In this document: positions 51,241 to 59,486 of the stretch, one piece after another
Layout of the letters: each line of letters starts with the position of its first letter
Numbering within the stretch: the stretch's first letter is position 1
Position numbers and translations under genes: made by a program
The notes under the pieces: model-generated
The model's input: only the letters and a program-made list of their open reading frames with translations
The model's database searches: none
Told to the model about the DNA's origin: nothing
Assembly (NCBI GenBank): GCA_024704175.1
Contig: CP085629.1
Span: 7,863,501-7,927,500, forward strand
Direction: 5' to 3'
Source: Paenibacillus sp. P25
Lineage (GTDB): Bacteria > Bacillota > Bacilli > Paenibacillales > NBRC-103111
Length of the DNA: 64,000 nt

Positions 51241-51918
51241 TTACTTGTAGTAAGAGTCAATCAGCGGAACAAAGTAGCCGCCGCCGTCTTTTACCTGCAT
51301 GGAAATGGTTACGGTCTTCACGTTGCCGATATCGACGACGATTTCCTTTAACCCATCTTTCGGGGAAAGGGTACCGACATCCTTCAGGAGGACATTGTTA
51401 TCCAGATCTTTGATCTTGATGTCCGTAAGATCTTTATCAATCGCCGCGATCTTTAAGTGCAGCGTTTGATATTTTTTCCCCGGAGTAATAATCATGGTCG
51501 GTCCGCCGGATCCCTCATGATAATAATAAGCTTCTTTGTAGTTTTTATTGTTATAGGTCGTTTGGGCCGGATCTTTGGTGTATGTATAGTTATCGAACTT
51601 TTCCGCGTTGAGCGGCGTGCCGTTTACCTTTTCCCCCAGAATGACTTCTTGGTTGGCCGAATCGTAATCTACCGCCACATTCAGCGCATTGGCTACGGCG
51701 CGGACAGGCAGATACGTAGTGCCGTCATAGGTGATGGGAAGGATGGCCGAGCCCTGCTCGTCATTCAATTGGGCAACGGTTCCATTGACGCGTACTTTCA
51801 AATCGCCATTCAAATAGGCCTTAATTTCCTGGAGATTCGCTCCTGCATAAACTCCGGTACTTACGCCGACGAGAAGAGAGAGGCCTGCAATCGAGGCAAC
51901 AAGTTTTTTGCTCAGCAA
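51241..51918 (-). CDS. Secreted stalk-domain (copper-amine-oxidase N-like) protein
   Basis: 225 aa. Signal peptide MLSKKLVASIAGLSLLVGVS is cut near VYAGA. Residues 38-95 (VRVNGTVAQLNDEQGSAILP, TTYLPVRAVANALNVAVDYD) form the stalk/CuAO N-terminal domain frequent in Paenibacillus surface proteins. The C-terminal 110 residues look like a small carbohydrate-binding beta-sandwich (YQTLHLKIAAIDKD, GLKEIVVDIGNVKTVTISMQ), similar to NPCBM-type modules. Exported, function unknown. It stands alone. Confidence 0.8.
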   Translation of the reverse strand: MLSKKLVASIAGLSLLVGVSTGVYAGANLQEIKAYLNGDLKVRVNGTVAQLNDEQGSAILPITYDGTTYLPVRAVANALNVAVDYDSANQEVILGEKVNGTPLNAEKFDNYTYTKDPAQTTYNNKNYKEAYYYHEGSGGPTMIITPGKKYQTLHLKIAAIDKDLTDIKIKDLDNNVLLKDVGTLSPKDGLKEIVVDIGNVKTVTISMQVKDGGGYFVPLIDSYYK

Positions 51919-52098
51919 TGAAATAGGCTCCTTTATGATAAATTTGAACTAGGGCTATATTATAATAATATGAAATGATTGGCAATAAGTAGAAATGCTT
52001 ATTCGCAGGCGGATTGCTTTTAAAATGTGTAAACATGGAAACTTTTGGGCCGGATCGGAGTCTAAATCCACAATGACTCTTTCTGAGGTGGTCTCGAA

Positions 52099-53578
52099 GT
52101 GAAAAAGAACCGGTATAGAATGAAGAAAAGACTAACTTTATATGCCCTCGCCCTGCTGCTAGGCTGTCAGCTGACGTCTGTTCCGGCAACCGTGCAGGCG
52201 GCGGACTCCGGTTCGGTGAAGGTTAGTCTTCCCTCTTTTCCCGTCCAAATTAACGGCGTGCTTATGGATCCTAAGAAGGCCCAGTATCCGCCAATCGTTT
52301 ACAAGGACATCACTTATTTCCCGCTGACTTGGGATTACACCCGCACTTTGGGACTAACGTATACATGGTCGGAAGCGGATGGCCTTCGGATCGACAGCTT
52401 TGGCATGAGAAACCAAGAGCGTCCGGCATCCGATACAAGCGGGAACAACAAGAACAAATCTTATCTTTGCCGAGCTCGTTACCTACCCTGTCTCCGTAAA
52501 CGGCAAGCCCATCGATAACGGGTCCGAAGAGTATCCGCTGCTCAGCTTCCGGGACATCACGTATTTTCCAATGACCTGGCATTTCATGCACGACATGTTT
52601 CAAATGGGGCTGATCTGGGATGACAGGGACGGCTTCGCCGTGATCTCGCCGCAGCGCCGCTACTTTTATTCCTTCCTAAGAGATGATGAAGATTACCTGT
52701 ATCTTCGGTCGGGGACCCAGACATTTAAGATCAGGAAGTCATTGTCGGAACTTCCTGCTTTGCTGACGGACGATGAACAAAAGAAGCTGATCGCACTTCC
52801 TTTAAAAGGAGCCGACAAAGTGCTTCCCGCAGCAGAGTTTAAAGCCCCGGAATCCCCCACGATCGAACGCAAGGGCGGAGCATTTTACTACAAAGGGCAG
52901 GAGCTCTTCTCTCTGGCACCGATGTCTGCAGATGGTTCTTCCCCTCCGGGAGGCTTCACGGAAGGCGGCGGCTCGGGCAAGCAATATACGGAAACCTGGC
53001 TTGATCTGGGGAACGGCAGGAGTATCCTTTCACTAGCGGAGACAGACAACATTCAACAAGTAGCCCCGGACTTCGGTACTTTTTACCGTTATTTCTTTGT
53101 CGACGGCAGTCAGAGCCCCGTGCCGCTGAACGGATTCGCCCATTGGCCTATTTCAAGTATACAGATGAACCCGGACGGATCTTGGTGGCTGGCGAGCCGT
53201 CCTAATACGGTAGACAGCATCACAGCAAGAAATATGCATATGACCGGGGAGCTAAGCCTGCTGCAGCCGAGCGGACAATCCATCCAGGTGAACGAGCAGT
53301 TGAAGGTCCGGGAGATTGAAGTCCTTTCCCGCAAGGAGGACGGCCGTCTGATCTTCCGAGCCTATACCCGTACGTTAGAGAGAGATAATCCTGCATTCGG
53401 CATCTACGAGATCGACACAACGGGGAAGCTGACCAAGCTTAGTGATTTATACGGCTCGGCCTATGTGGCTTCGGATGGAGACCTGTGGGTCGCGGACCGG
53501 GACGTCAACCGGATTGCGAACCTTACGAAGAAGCACAGCAAGCTGTGGTACGACTATGAATTCCCGTTCGACAGCTGA
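52099..53578 (+). CDS. Lipoprotein with two stalk-like domains and a beta-propeller-like part (one frameshift)
   Basis: GTG start after gaggtgg. The N-terminus MKKRLTLYALALLLGCQL has a lipobox (LLGC), so the product is probably a lipoprotein. Two repeats of the stalk type follow: VQINGVLMDPKK...YKDITYFPLTW and VSVNGKPIDNGSEE...FRDITYFPMTW. The frame breaks between them at about 52455. The rest (TWLDLGNGRSILSLAETDN, WPISSIQMNPDGSWWLAS, LWVADRDVNRIANLTKK) resembles beta-propeller or sensor proteins. About 492 aa, function unknown. Confidence 0.65.
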
Positions 53579-53596
53579 AAAGGGGGATAAGCGCGT

Positions 53597-54163
53597 ATGA
53601 TCTACATCCAAACTCCGAGACTGCTGCTGCGCGACTGGGCCGAACAGGACTTGGAGCCGTTCCGGCAGTTAAATGCGGACGAGACGGTGATGCGGTATTT
53701 TCCGGCAACGCTGTCCGGCGAGGAAACCGATAAGTTCTACGAAGCGATTCAGGCCGAATTTCGGGAGTGCGGATTCGGTTTGTATGCAGTGGAAGTCAAG
53801 GCTCAACAGGAATTCATCGGTTTTATTGGGTTTCACAGGCCGGTGTTTCAGGCTGATTTTACCCCGTGTATCGAGATCGGCTGGCGGCTCAAGAAGGAAG
53901 CCTGGGGGCAAGGCTATGCGACGGAGGGGGCGGTGGCCTGCTTGGCGTATGGATTTAACGAGCTGGGTCTGGGAGAAGTCTACAGCTTCACCGCCGTAGT
54001 GAACACGCCGTCGCAGAACGTCATGAAGAAAATCGGCATGCGGTATGTCAAAAATTTTTACCATCCCAGAGTGGCGCCGGAAAGTCCTCTATGCGAGCAT
54101 GTGCTGTACCATATCGAATCCCCGCTGACCGGAAACCTCAGGCGACCTGAAATTTCTAAATAA
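53597..54163 (+). CDS. GNAT acetyltransferase, RimJ/RimL type
   Basis: 188 aa. MIYIQTPRLLLRDWAEQDLE is the usual RimL-like opening; IEIGWRLKKEAWGQGYATEG is the acetyl-CoA site and NTPSQNVMKKIGMRYVKNFY the C-terminal motif. It begins 18 bp after the lipoprotein stop. It may acetylate a protein N-terminus or a small amine. Confidence 0.87.
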   Translation: MIYIQTPRLLLRDWAEQDLEPFRQLNADETVMRYFPATLSGEETDKFYEAIQAEFRECGFGLYAVEVKAQQEFIGFIGFHRPVFQADFTPCIEIGWRLKKEAWGQGYATEGAVACLAYGFNELGLGEVYSFTAVVNTPSQNVMKKIGMRYVKNFYHPRVAPESPLCEHVLYHIESPLTGNLRRPEISK

Positions 54164-54230
54164 AATTTTACATCCATTGATTGGGAAATATGTTATTCTA
54201 TTTAAGAATTTTGGGACATGGGGGATCGGA

Positions 54231-54692
54231 ATGAAACTAGCGGAAGCATTGGTTCTGAGAGCGGATTGCCAGAGAAAGGCGGCCCAATTGAAGCAAAGGC
54301 TGGAAAGAGTTATCAAAGTTCAAGAAGGAGAACAGCCGGCGGAGCGACCATCCGTTCTTCTTGAGGAATTAAGAAAAACTTTGGAAGAATTAACGGTCTG
54401 GGTGAAAAGGATCAATAGAACGAATTCCCATTCCCCATTCGACTCGACGAGAAGCTTGTCCGACGCCCTGGCCGAACGCGACCAACTGATGCAGCAGAGA
54501 AATATGCTGAACGATTTGCTGGAAACCGCTGCGATCAAGCAGGATCGCTACAGCCGGTCGGAAGTCAAGTTTTACCGGACGATCGAAGTGAATGTACTGC
54601 AAGAGGAAGTGGACGATCTATCCAGGAAGTACCGCGAGCTGGATTTTAAAATCCAGGAGAAAAACTGGAGCACGGAACTCCTGGAAGAGTAA
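54231..54692 (+). CDS. DIP1984-family protein
   Basis: 153 aa from MKLAEALVLRADCQRKAAQL (gggggatcgg upstream), highly helical, probably coiled coil: LEELRKTLEELTVWVKRINR, then SLSDALAERDQLMQQRNMLN. This pattern is that of the DIP1984/septicolysin-like family of unknown function. Stand-alone gene between two acetyltransferases. Confidence 0.8.
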   Translation: MKLAEALVLRADCQRKAAQLKQRLERVIKVQEGEQPAERPSVLLEELRKTLEELTVWVKRINRTNSHSPFDSTRSLSDALAERDQLMQQRNMLNDLLETAAIKQDRYSRSEVKFYRTIEVNVLQEEVDDLSRKYRELDFKIQEKNWSTELLEE

Positions 54693-54905
54693 ACAAGTTG
54701 GTAGCCGAATCGATAAAAGCGAGCACAACCCACCAACGGGAAGTTGGACTCCGAGCATCAGATGCAGGGCCATGTCTGATACAATAACCCATTAGCCCAG
54801 TATTGTAACAAGATTGCGCGAAGCATGTACTTATGAGGTACAAGAAAATGTAACTACCATGTGCTGGTTTATCGATTCGGTGAGGGCGGGGAAGGGGACT
54901 TGTTG

Positions 54906-55367
54906 ATGGAAATGAACGGGATTGCGATCCGAAAAATAGATCGTCTGGACACCGGCATCTTGAAGCGGTTGGTTCAGGAAAGCGGCCGTGAAGGCTTCCG
55001 CCACATCCAGCGGCTGGCAGATGAATATGAGGCGGGAAAGAACCGGTTCGATCAAGCCGGGGAAGCGCTCTTCATCGCCTTCCGGAACGGGGATGCCGTT
55101 GGCGTATGCGGGATGAATCAAGAACCTTATTCGCACAGCCCGGATACTGGCCGCGTCCGCCGGCTGTATGTCTTACCGAGCATACGCCGGTTAGGGATCG
55201 GACGAATGTTGATGCATTCGATTATGGCGGAAGCGGAGCAGCATTTTGCCTGGCTAGTACTAAGAACGGACAACCCGGCGGCTGACGCTTTTTACCGTTC
55301 CCTCGGGTTTTCGGCCGTTTCGGATTCGGAGCATGCCAGTCATTGCATCAAGCTAATATCAGACTAA
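54906..55367 (+). CDS. GNAT N-acetyltransferase
   Basis: 153 aa from MEMNGIAIRKIDRLDTGILK. GRVRRLYVLPSIRRLGIGRM is the acetyl-CoA site and DNPAADAFYRSLGFSAVSDS the closing motif. Upstream in-frame starts exist but lack ribosome sites. Followed directly by a terminator hairpin. Confidence 0.83.
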   Translation: MEMNGIAIRKIDRLDTGILKRLVQESGREGFRHIQRLADEYEAGKNRFDQAGEALFIAFRNGDAVGVCGMNQEPYSHSPDTGRVRRLYVLPSIRRLGIGRMLMHSIMAEAEQHFAWLVLRTDNPAADAFYRSLGFSAVSDSEHASHCIKLISD

Positions 55368-55393
55368 AAGCCCTGGGAAGCGTCCCGGGGCTT
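55368..55393. terminator. Hairpin between convergent genes at 55.4 kb
   Basis: aagccctggga (55368-55378) and tcccggggctt (55383-55393) pair with one mismatch, at the stop of the GNAT gene and 11 bp from the stop of the convergent PH-domain gene. Confidence 0.7.
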
Positions 55394-55403
55394 ATTCGTT
55401 TGC

Positions 55404-55841
55404 CTACGAATTGATTCGTTGACGATTTTGGCTCGCAATGGTCTGCATGGCTACATAGAAAGGCTGAACGTTGAACTTTTTCCCGAATTCAAACTTGTAC
55501 GAGGACGTGCTCACATTGTTGGATTTATAATATGGCGAGGTGATGTAATGGATGGTCAGCTCGCTGTCGTCGAATCCGGTGCCGGCGGTTTCCATGGTTA
55601 CGTCATAGATGGAATCGAGGTCGATCGACGCCACCCTTGTTTTTTTGCCGGTGACCCCTTGATGATCGATCAGGATGATGCGATGATTCGTGACAATGAA
55701 GCTGTCCCTGACGAGCCTGAACCCGGTTGTAATCTTCTCCTCCGGCATGAGGTAGACCCCGTATTGGGCGGTCAGCTCCTGGGTGGACAGCTCCGTATAA
55801 TTCCCTAACAATCCGTTTAAAAAGCCAGCCACTGCCTTCAC
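55404..55841 (-). CDS. Bacterial PH-domain protein
   Basis: 145 aa. MPEEKITTGFRLVRDSFIVT, then HRIILIDHQGVTGKKTRVAS and IDLDSIYDVTMETAG give the strand pattern of bacterial pleckstrin-homology (bPH, YvbH-like) proteins. No signal peptide or membrane segment. Function unknown. Confidence 0.82.
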   Translation of the reverse strand: MKAVAGFLNGLLGNYTELSTQELTAQYGVYLMPEEKITTGFRLVRDSFIVTNHRIILIDHQGVTGKKTRVASIDLDSIYDVTMETAGTGFDDSELTIHYITSPYYKSNNVSTSSYKFEFGKKFNVQPFYVAMQTIASQNRQRINS

Positions 55842-55922
55842 TCTCCGTCTTTTTTAATTGATGTAAATCCGTTAATCTTGGTTAATTTATTCGTCAAAAG
55901 TCAATATATTCCACTCGATTCC

Positions 55923-56336
55923 TTAGATCTCGCTGATGGCGACGGATAATTTATAATTGACATAATGGCTTAGTTCGGTCAGAAACCTATCCAGCTCCTC
56001 GTTGGAGGGGAACCTGCACTCCAGGAGGTAGCATCCGTCTCCGCTGATTTTATACTTATGAACTACGTAGGCCTGCTGCGCTTCTACAAAGGACAAGAAC
56101 GGCTGATGGTCAAAGCTCTTTGTAAAAACCGTAATAAACGAATGTACGGCGTATCCGGCCTTCTTGTAATTCAAACGAACGGTATACCCTTCGATGACTT
56201 CGTCTTCCTCTAACTTGGCTACCCGGTTGGCCGCCGCCTGACCGGTCAAATGCACCTTCTCCCCCAGCTTCTTCATCGATATGCGGCCATCCTTGGCGAG
56301 TTCCTCCAGGATCCGTTTATCCGTATGATCCAGCAT
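55923..56336 (-). CDS. Lrp/AsnC-family regulator
   Basis: 137 aa from MLDHTDKRILEELAKDGRIS. HTH region MKKLGEKVHLTGQAAANRVA, then a ferredoxin-like ligand domain (AVHSFITVFTKSFD, SGDGCYLLECRFPSNEELDR). It is divergent from the MBL-fold gene across 121 bp, so it may control that gene and itself. Ligand unknown. Confidence 0.87.
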   Translation of the reverse strand: MLDHTDKRILEELAKDGRISMKKLGEKVHLTGQAAANRVAKLEEDEVIEGYTVRLNYKKAGYAVHSFITVFTKSFDHQPFLSFVEAQQAYVVHKYKISGDGCYLLECRFPSNEELDRFLTELSHYVNYKLSVAISEI

Positions 56337-56457
56337 GCTTCCCAACCTCTTTCAATATTCAAGTAAAACAGCCGATAGAATTGATTTTCATTATGTACAT
56401 GATCTTACTCTAAATGGTAACGTAAAAGGGAAAATTACGAAAGAGAGGAACTTCACT

Positions 56458-57213
56458 ATGAAGATCAGACAAATAAGAAATGCGACCATCGTGCTGGAAT
56501 ATGGCGGCTTAACCTTTTTGATCGACCCGTACTTAGCGCCGAAAGGAACTTATCCGCCCGTAACGAATACGGCTAATCCGGTTAACAATCCGACGGCGGA
56601 ACTGCCGGTGTCCTTGGAGGAAATCATCCATGCCGATGCGGTTATCGTTACCCATCTGCACCCGGACCACTTCGATGCTGCGGCCATCGAAGCGCTTCCG
56701 AAAGACGTGAGAATGATCGCGCAGTCGGAGGAGGATGCGCAGGTCATTCGAGCCCAAGGCTTTCGGAACGTACAAGCGCTCGAAAGCACACCCGAAATTC
56801 GCGGTGTCCGCTTGACCCGCACCAGGGGACAGCATGGTACAGGCGAAATCGGCAAGCTGATGGGGAATGTTTCGGGGGTTGTTTTTCAGCATCCGGAAGA
56901 GAAGACGTTATATATCGCAGGCGACACGATTTGGTGCGGCGAGGTGGAGGAAGCGATCCGCGTTCATCGCCCGGATGTAATTGTGGTCAACGGCGGAGGC
57001 GCTCAGTTCCTGCAGGGCGATCCCATTATCATGGGCAAGGAAGACATTTACCGGACGCATTTGGCCGCTCCGCAATCCAAGGTTATCGTCTCCCATATGG
57101 AAGCGGTGAACCATTGCTTTTTAACGAGAAGCGAGCTGAAGGCGTTTATTGATGAAAAAGGACTCACCGCCCAAATCGCAGTGCCTGACGACGGCGAAAC
57201 GATCTATTGTTAA
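56458..57213 (+). CDS. MBL-fold metal-dependent hydrolase
   Basis: 251 aa from MKIRQIRNATIVLEYGGLTF (agagagg site); frames further up cross the divergent promoter. Metal motif VIVTHLHPDHFDA, RTRGQHGTGEIGKLMG, AGDTIWCGEVEEA and VSHMEAVNHCFLTRS make a UlaG/YtkL-like metallo-beta-lactamase-fold hydrolase. Cytoplasmic, substrate unknown. A DMT transporter gene starts 35 bp downstream, perhaps co-transcribed. Confidence 0.87.
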   Translation: MKIRQIRNATIVLEYGGLTFLIDPYLAPKGTYPPVTNTANPVNNPTAELPVSLEEIIHADAVIVTHLHPDHFDAAAIEALPKDVRMIAQSEEDAQVIRAQGFRNVQALESTPEIRGVRLTRTRGQHGTGEIGKLMGNVSGVVFQHPEEKTLYIAGDTIWCGEVEEAIRVHRPDVIVVNGGGAQFLQGDPIIMGKEDIYRTHLAAPQSKVIVSHMEAVNHCFLTRSELKAFIDEKGLTAQIAVPDDGETIYC

Positions 57214-57248
57214 ACTTGTGCGCCTGCGGGAAAGAAGGGAATGCGGTG

Positions 57249-58216
57249 ATGAATAACGTGGTTTCGCCAAGGTCGACGGATTCCCTGCAAAGTCTGCGTC
57301 TGGCAGCGGCGCTTGGAGCGTTATGGCCGCTGTGGGGCTCCGTCTTCCTGGCGCTGAAGGTCGTCATAACGGAAATTCCGCCGTTTTTGACCGGGTTCCG
57401 ATTCTTACTTTGCGGGGGCGTGCTTTGCTGCTCTGGTGCTTATGGCGCCTGCCGGCCGTTGCCCGTCCGACGGGCAGGCAATGGGCGAACGCAGCGCTCG
57501 TCGGAGTGCTGCTCATTGCCGGCGGCCAGGGCCTGGTGATTGCGGGCGAACAGTACCTGTCTTCGGCTGTGACCGGCCTGCTCGTCTCTACGATCCCGCT
57601 GTGGACGGCGCTCTTGGAATGGGGTATCTTCCGTGACCGTCCGAATGCCAAGGCTTCGGCCGGCCTGCTGCTCGGGTTTGCCGGTCTCGCCCTGCTTATC
57701 GCTCCTTCAGGTCAAGGAGGACTGCATCTATTCGGAGTCTGCTGCATCCTGTCATCGGCTCTTCTATCCGCCGCCGGCACCATTGCCCTGCGGCGCACCG
57801 ACCAGCCCGGCGTCATGTTCAGCACCGCCGTTCAAATGCTGACGGGCGGGAGCCTCATGATGACGGTCAGTTTCTTCCGGGGCGAGTTCGCCGAGCTCCG
57901 CTTCTCTGCTTTGACGGGAACGATGCTCGCCGCCGTGATCTATCTTTTATTCGTGACCATGACCGGATTTCTGCTCTTTTCCTGGCTGCAGCGCAACACC
58001 GCTTCGGTGATGCTGCCGAACACCGTCTCTTACGTCAACCCGGTCGTCGCCGTTCTGCTCGGATGGGCTGTACTTGGCGAACCGATTACACTGCGGATGA
58101 CCGGCGCGATCGTCATTATTTTGTCCGGCGTCGTCTTTATGGTGCTGGCCGCAGGGCGGAAGGCAAGCGACCGGCCGGCTTCGGGTTGTCCGGCAGAGCT
58201 TAGATCTAAAGCATGA
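57249..58216 (+). CDS. EamA/DMT-family transporter (one frameshift)
   Basis: Start at MNNVVSPRSTDSLQSLRLAA (aagaaggga). About ten hydrophobic segments in two EamA repeats. The first (LWPLWGSVFLALKVVITEIP, FLTGFRFLLCGG) is cut at the ggggg run 57414-57418. The rest is intact: VIAGEQYLSSAVTGLLVSTI, and VMLPNTVSYVNPVVAVLLGW in the second repeat. Corrected length about 322 aa. It probably exports a metabolite or amino acid. Confidence 0.83.
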
Positions 58217-58244
58217 GTTCGGGAATGGGGAGGCCCTACTTGTT

Positions 58245-58658
58245 TTAATGAAGGAAAGTTTGCTTAACGCGTTTCGACTTTTTGAAATAAATGACCACAG
58301 TTATACTAATTGCGATGATCGGTAGGGAGATTACAAGGAAAAACTTTAAAGGCATTGTTAAGAGCGTAACCAGCCGATTAGCAATGCACAAACCCTCATA
58401 AATGGTAACAAGTTTTGGAGTAGAGCTCTTTCTCTGCATGAAAATGAAGAACAATATCATCGCAGCAACGAATTTCGTAACGAGAAAAGCAAAGAAAATA
58501 ATGAAAAAGAAATGGTCAAATTCTTGAATCTTATTCAAGTAACGGATGGAAGGGATGGAGCGAAATAATTCTCTGCCATAAAAGGCTAAGGAGCAAATTA
58601 GAATAATGTAATAAAGAACTAATAGACCGCCTATAGGTTTGTTTGGATACTCTTCCAA
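58245..58658 (-). CDS. DUF2569-like membrane protein
   Basis: 137 aa, TTG start. Four hydrophobic segments, an N-terminal PIGGLLVLYYIILICSLAFY and the charged C-terminal YFKKSKRVKQTF, the pattern of DUF2569 proteins. More AT-rich than its neighbours, suggesting recent acquisition. Function unknown. Confidence 0.65.
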   Translation of the reverse strand: MEEYPNKPIGGLLVLYYIILICSLAFYGRELFRSIPSIRYLNKIQEFDHFFFIIFFAFLVTKFVAAMILFFIFMQRKSSTPKLVTIYEGLCIANRLVTLLTMPLKFFLVISLPIIAISITVVIYFKKSKRVKQTFLH

Positions 58659-58751
58659 ATTCTTTTCGACTCCCTCAAGTAAATAATATCCCTAGGCGAA
58701 TCTCGCTAGCCCAAATCGGATAACCTAACCAAAAGATTTTGGGGTGGTTAG

Positions 58752-59255
58752 ATGATTATGCTCAAGATTCTCCCGATGCTGACAATCCTGTTGCTGGCTC
58801 AAACCGCTGCAGCGGAGCCGCCGGAAAGACCGGAAGTACCGTATCCCTGCAGTGTGGTTCTTCATCCGGTTAGCGAAATCCCCAATGCACAGGGAATGAC
58901 ACTCATTGCGAAAGTGAAAAAGCCATTCGCTGAATCGGCATCGGGTCCGCTACGAGAACGGCAAAGTGTCGGGATTTATGCGGATTGGCTTCCTGCCCCT
59001 TCCTCCTTTGGAGATTACGACCGGTACGAGGGGCTAGCCCAAATACCGGGCGAAATCAGCTGGCGGATTAAGCTCTATCCCGTTAAGGAAGATACTCCAA
59101 GCTGGTTCGGCGGCACGCCTTGGGTGGGCAAGTTTGACGAAATCTCTACCGCTCTTCCCGATCAAACCCGTGTAGAAGTGCGCCTTTCCAATTCGAGAAC
59201 CGACAAGCTGGGCCCCATCATTCTGCAAAATACTTTGCAGGGATGTCATAACTAG
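58752..59255 (+). CDS. Secreted hypothetical protein (167 aa)
   Basis: Signal peptide MIMLKILPMLTILLLAQTAA with likely cleavage AEPPER. The mature 145 residues are beta-prone with two Cys (YPCSVVL near the start and GCHN at the end) that could form a disulfide. LRERQSVGIYADWLPAP and GEISWRIKLYPVKEDT are its most distinct stretches. No family recognised. Followed by the split terminator described below. Confidence 0.6.
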   Translation: MIMLKILPMLTILLLAQTAAAEPPERPEVPYPCSVVLHPVSEIPNAQGMTLIAKVKKPFAESASGPLRERQSVGIYADWLPAPSSFGDYDRYEGLAQIPGEISWRIKLYPVKEDTPSWFGGTPWVGKFDEISTALPDQTRVEVRLSNSRTDKLGPIILQNTLQGCHN

Positions 59256-59264
59256 CCCCTAAAC

Positions 59265-59485
59265 TAAAAAAGAGATCCTTCGCAGAAAAGCGAGGCCACT
59301 GAAAAACTAGCGGAGCGGGCGGAATCGTTCTGGAGAAGCGCCAGCGTTCGCCTTTGTTCCCGGATTTTAACCGCCAAAAGCGGGATGAAATTCAAAAAAT
59401 CCGGGAACAACAGCGATCGGAAGAATGATTCGCACGTGCAGCGGGAACTTTTTCAGTGGGCTCCATAAAAGCGAGGATCTCTTTT
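59265..59485. terminator. Terminator stem split by an inserted element
   Basis: Left arm aaaaaagagatcc (59266-59278) and right arm ggatctctttt (59475-59485) pair across 196 bp. If the inserted segment and one copy of the 10-bp flanking repeat are removed, a compact bidirectional terminator for the two convergent genes is restored. Confidence 0.65.
59286..59476. mobile_element. MITE-like palindromic element with 10-bp flanking repeat
   Basis: A segment of about 171 bp (59296-59466) begins CCACTGAAAAA and ends with its inverse TTTTTCAGTGG (59449-59459) plus 7 bp. Inside, TTGTTCCCGGATTTT (59354-59368) and AAAATCCGGGAACAA (59396-59410) are perfect inverse copies, so the whole folds into one long hairpin. 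It carries no gene. Identical AAAAGCGAGG copies (59286-59295, 59467-59476) flank it like a target duplication. The ends recall IS1182-type elements, but that link is from memory. Confidence 0.65.
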
Positions 59486-59486
59486 A

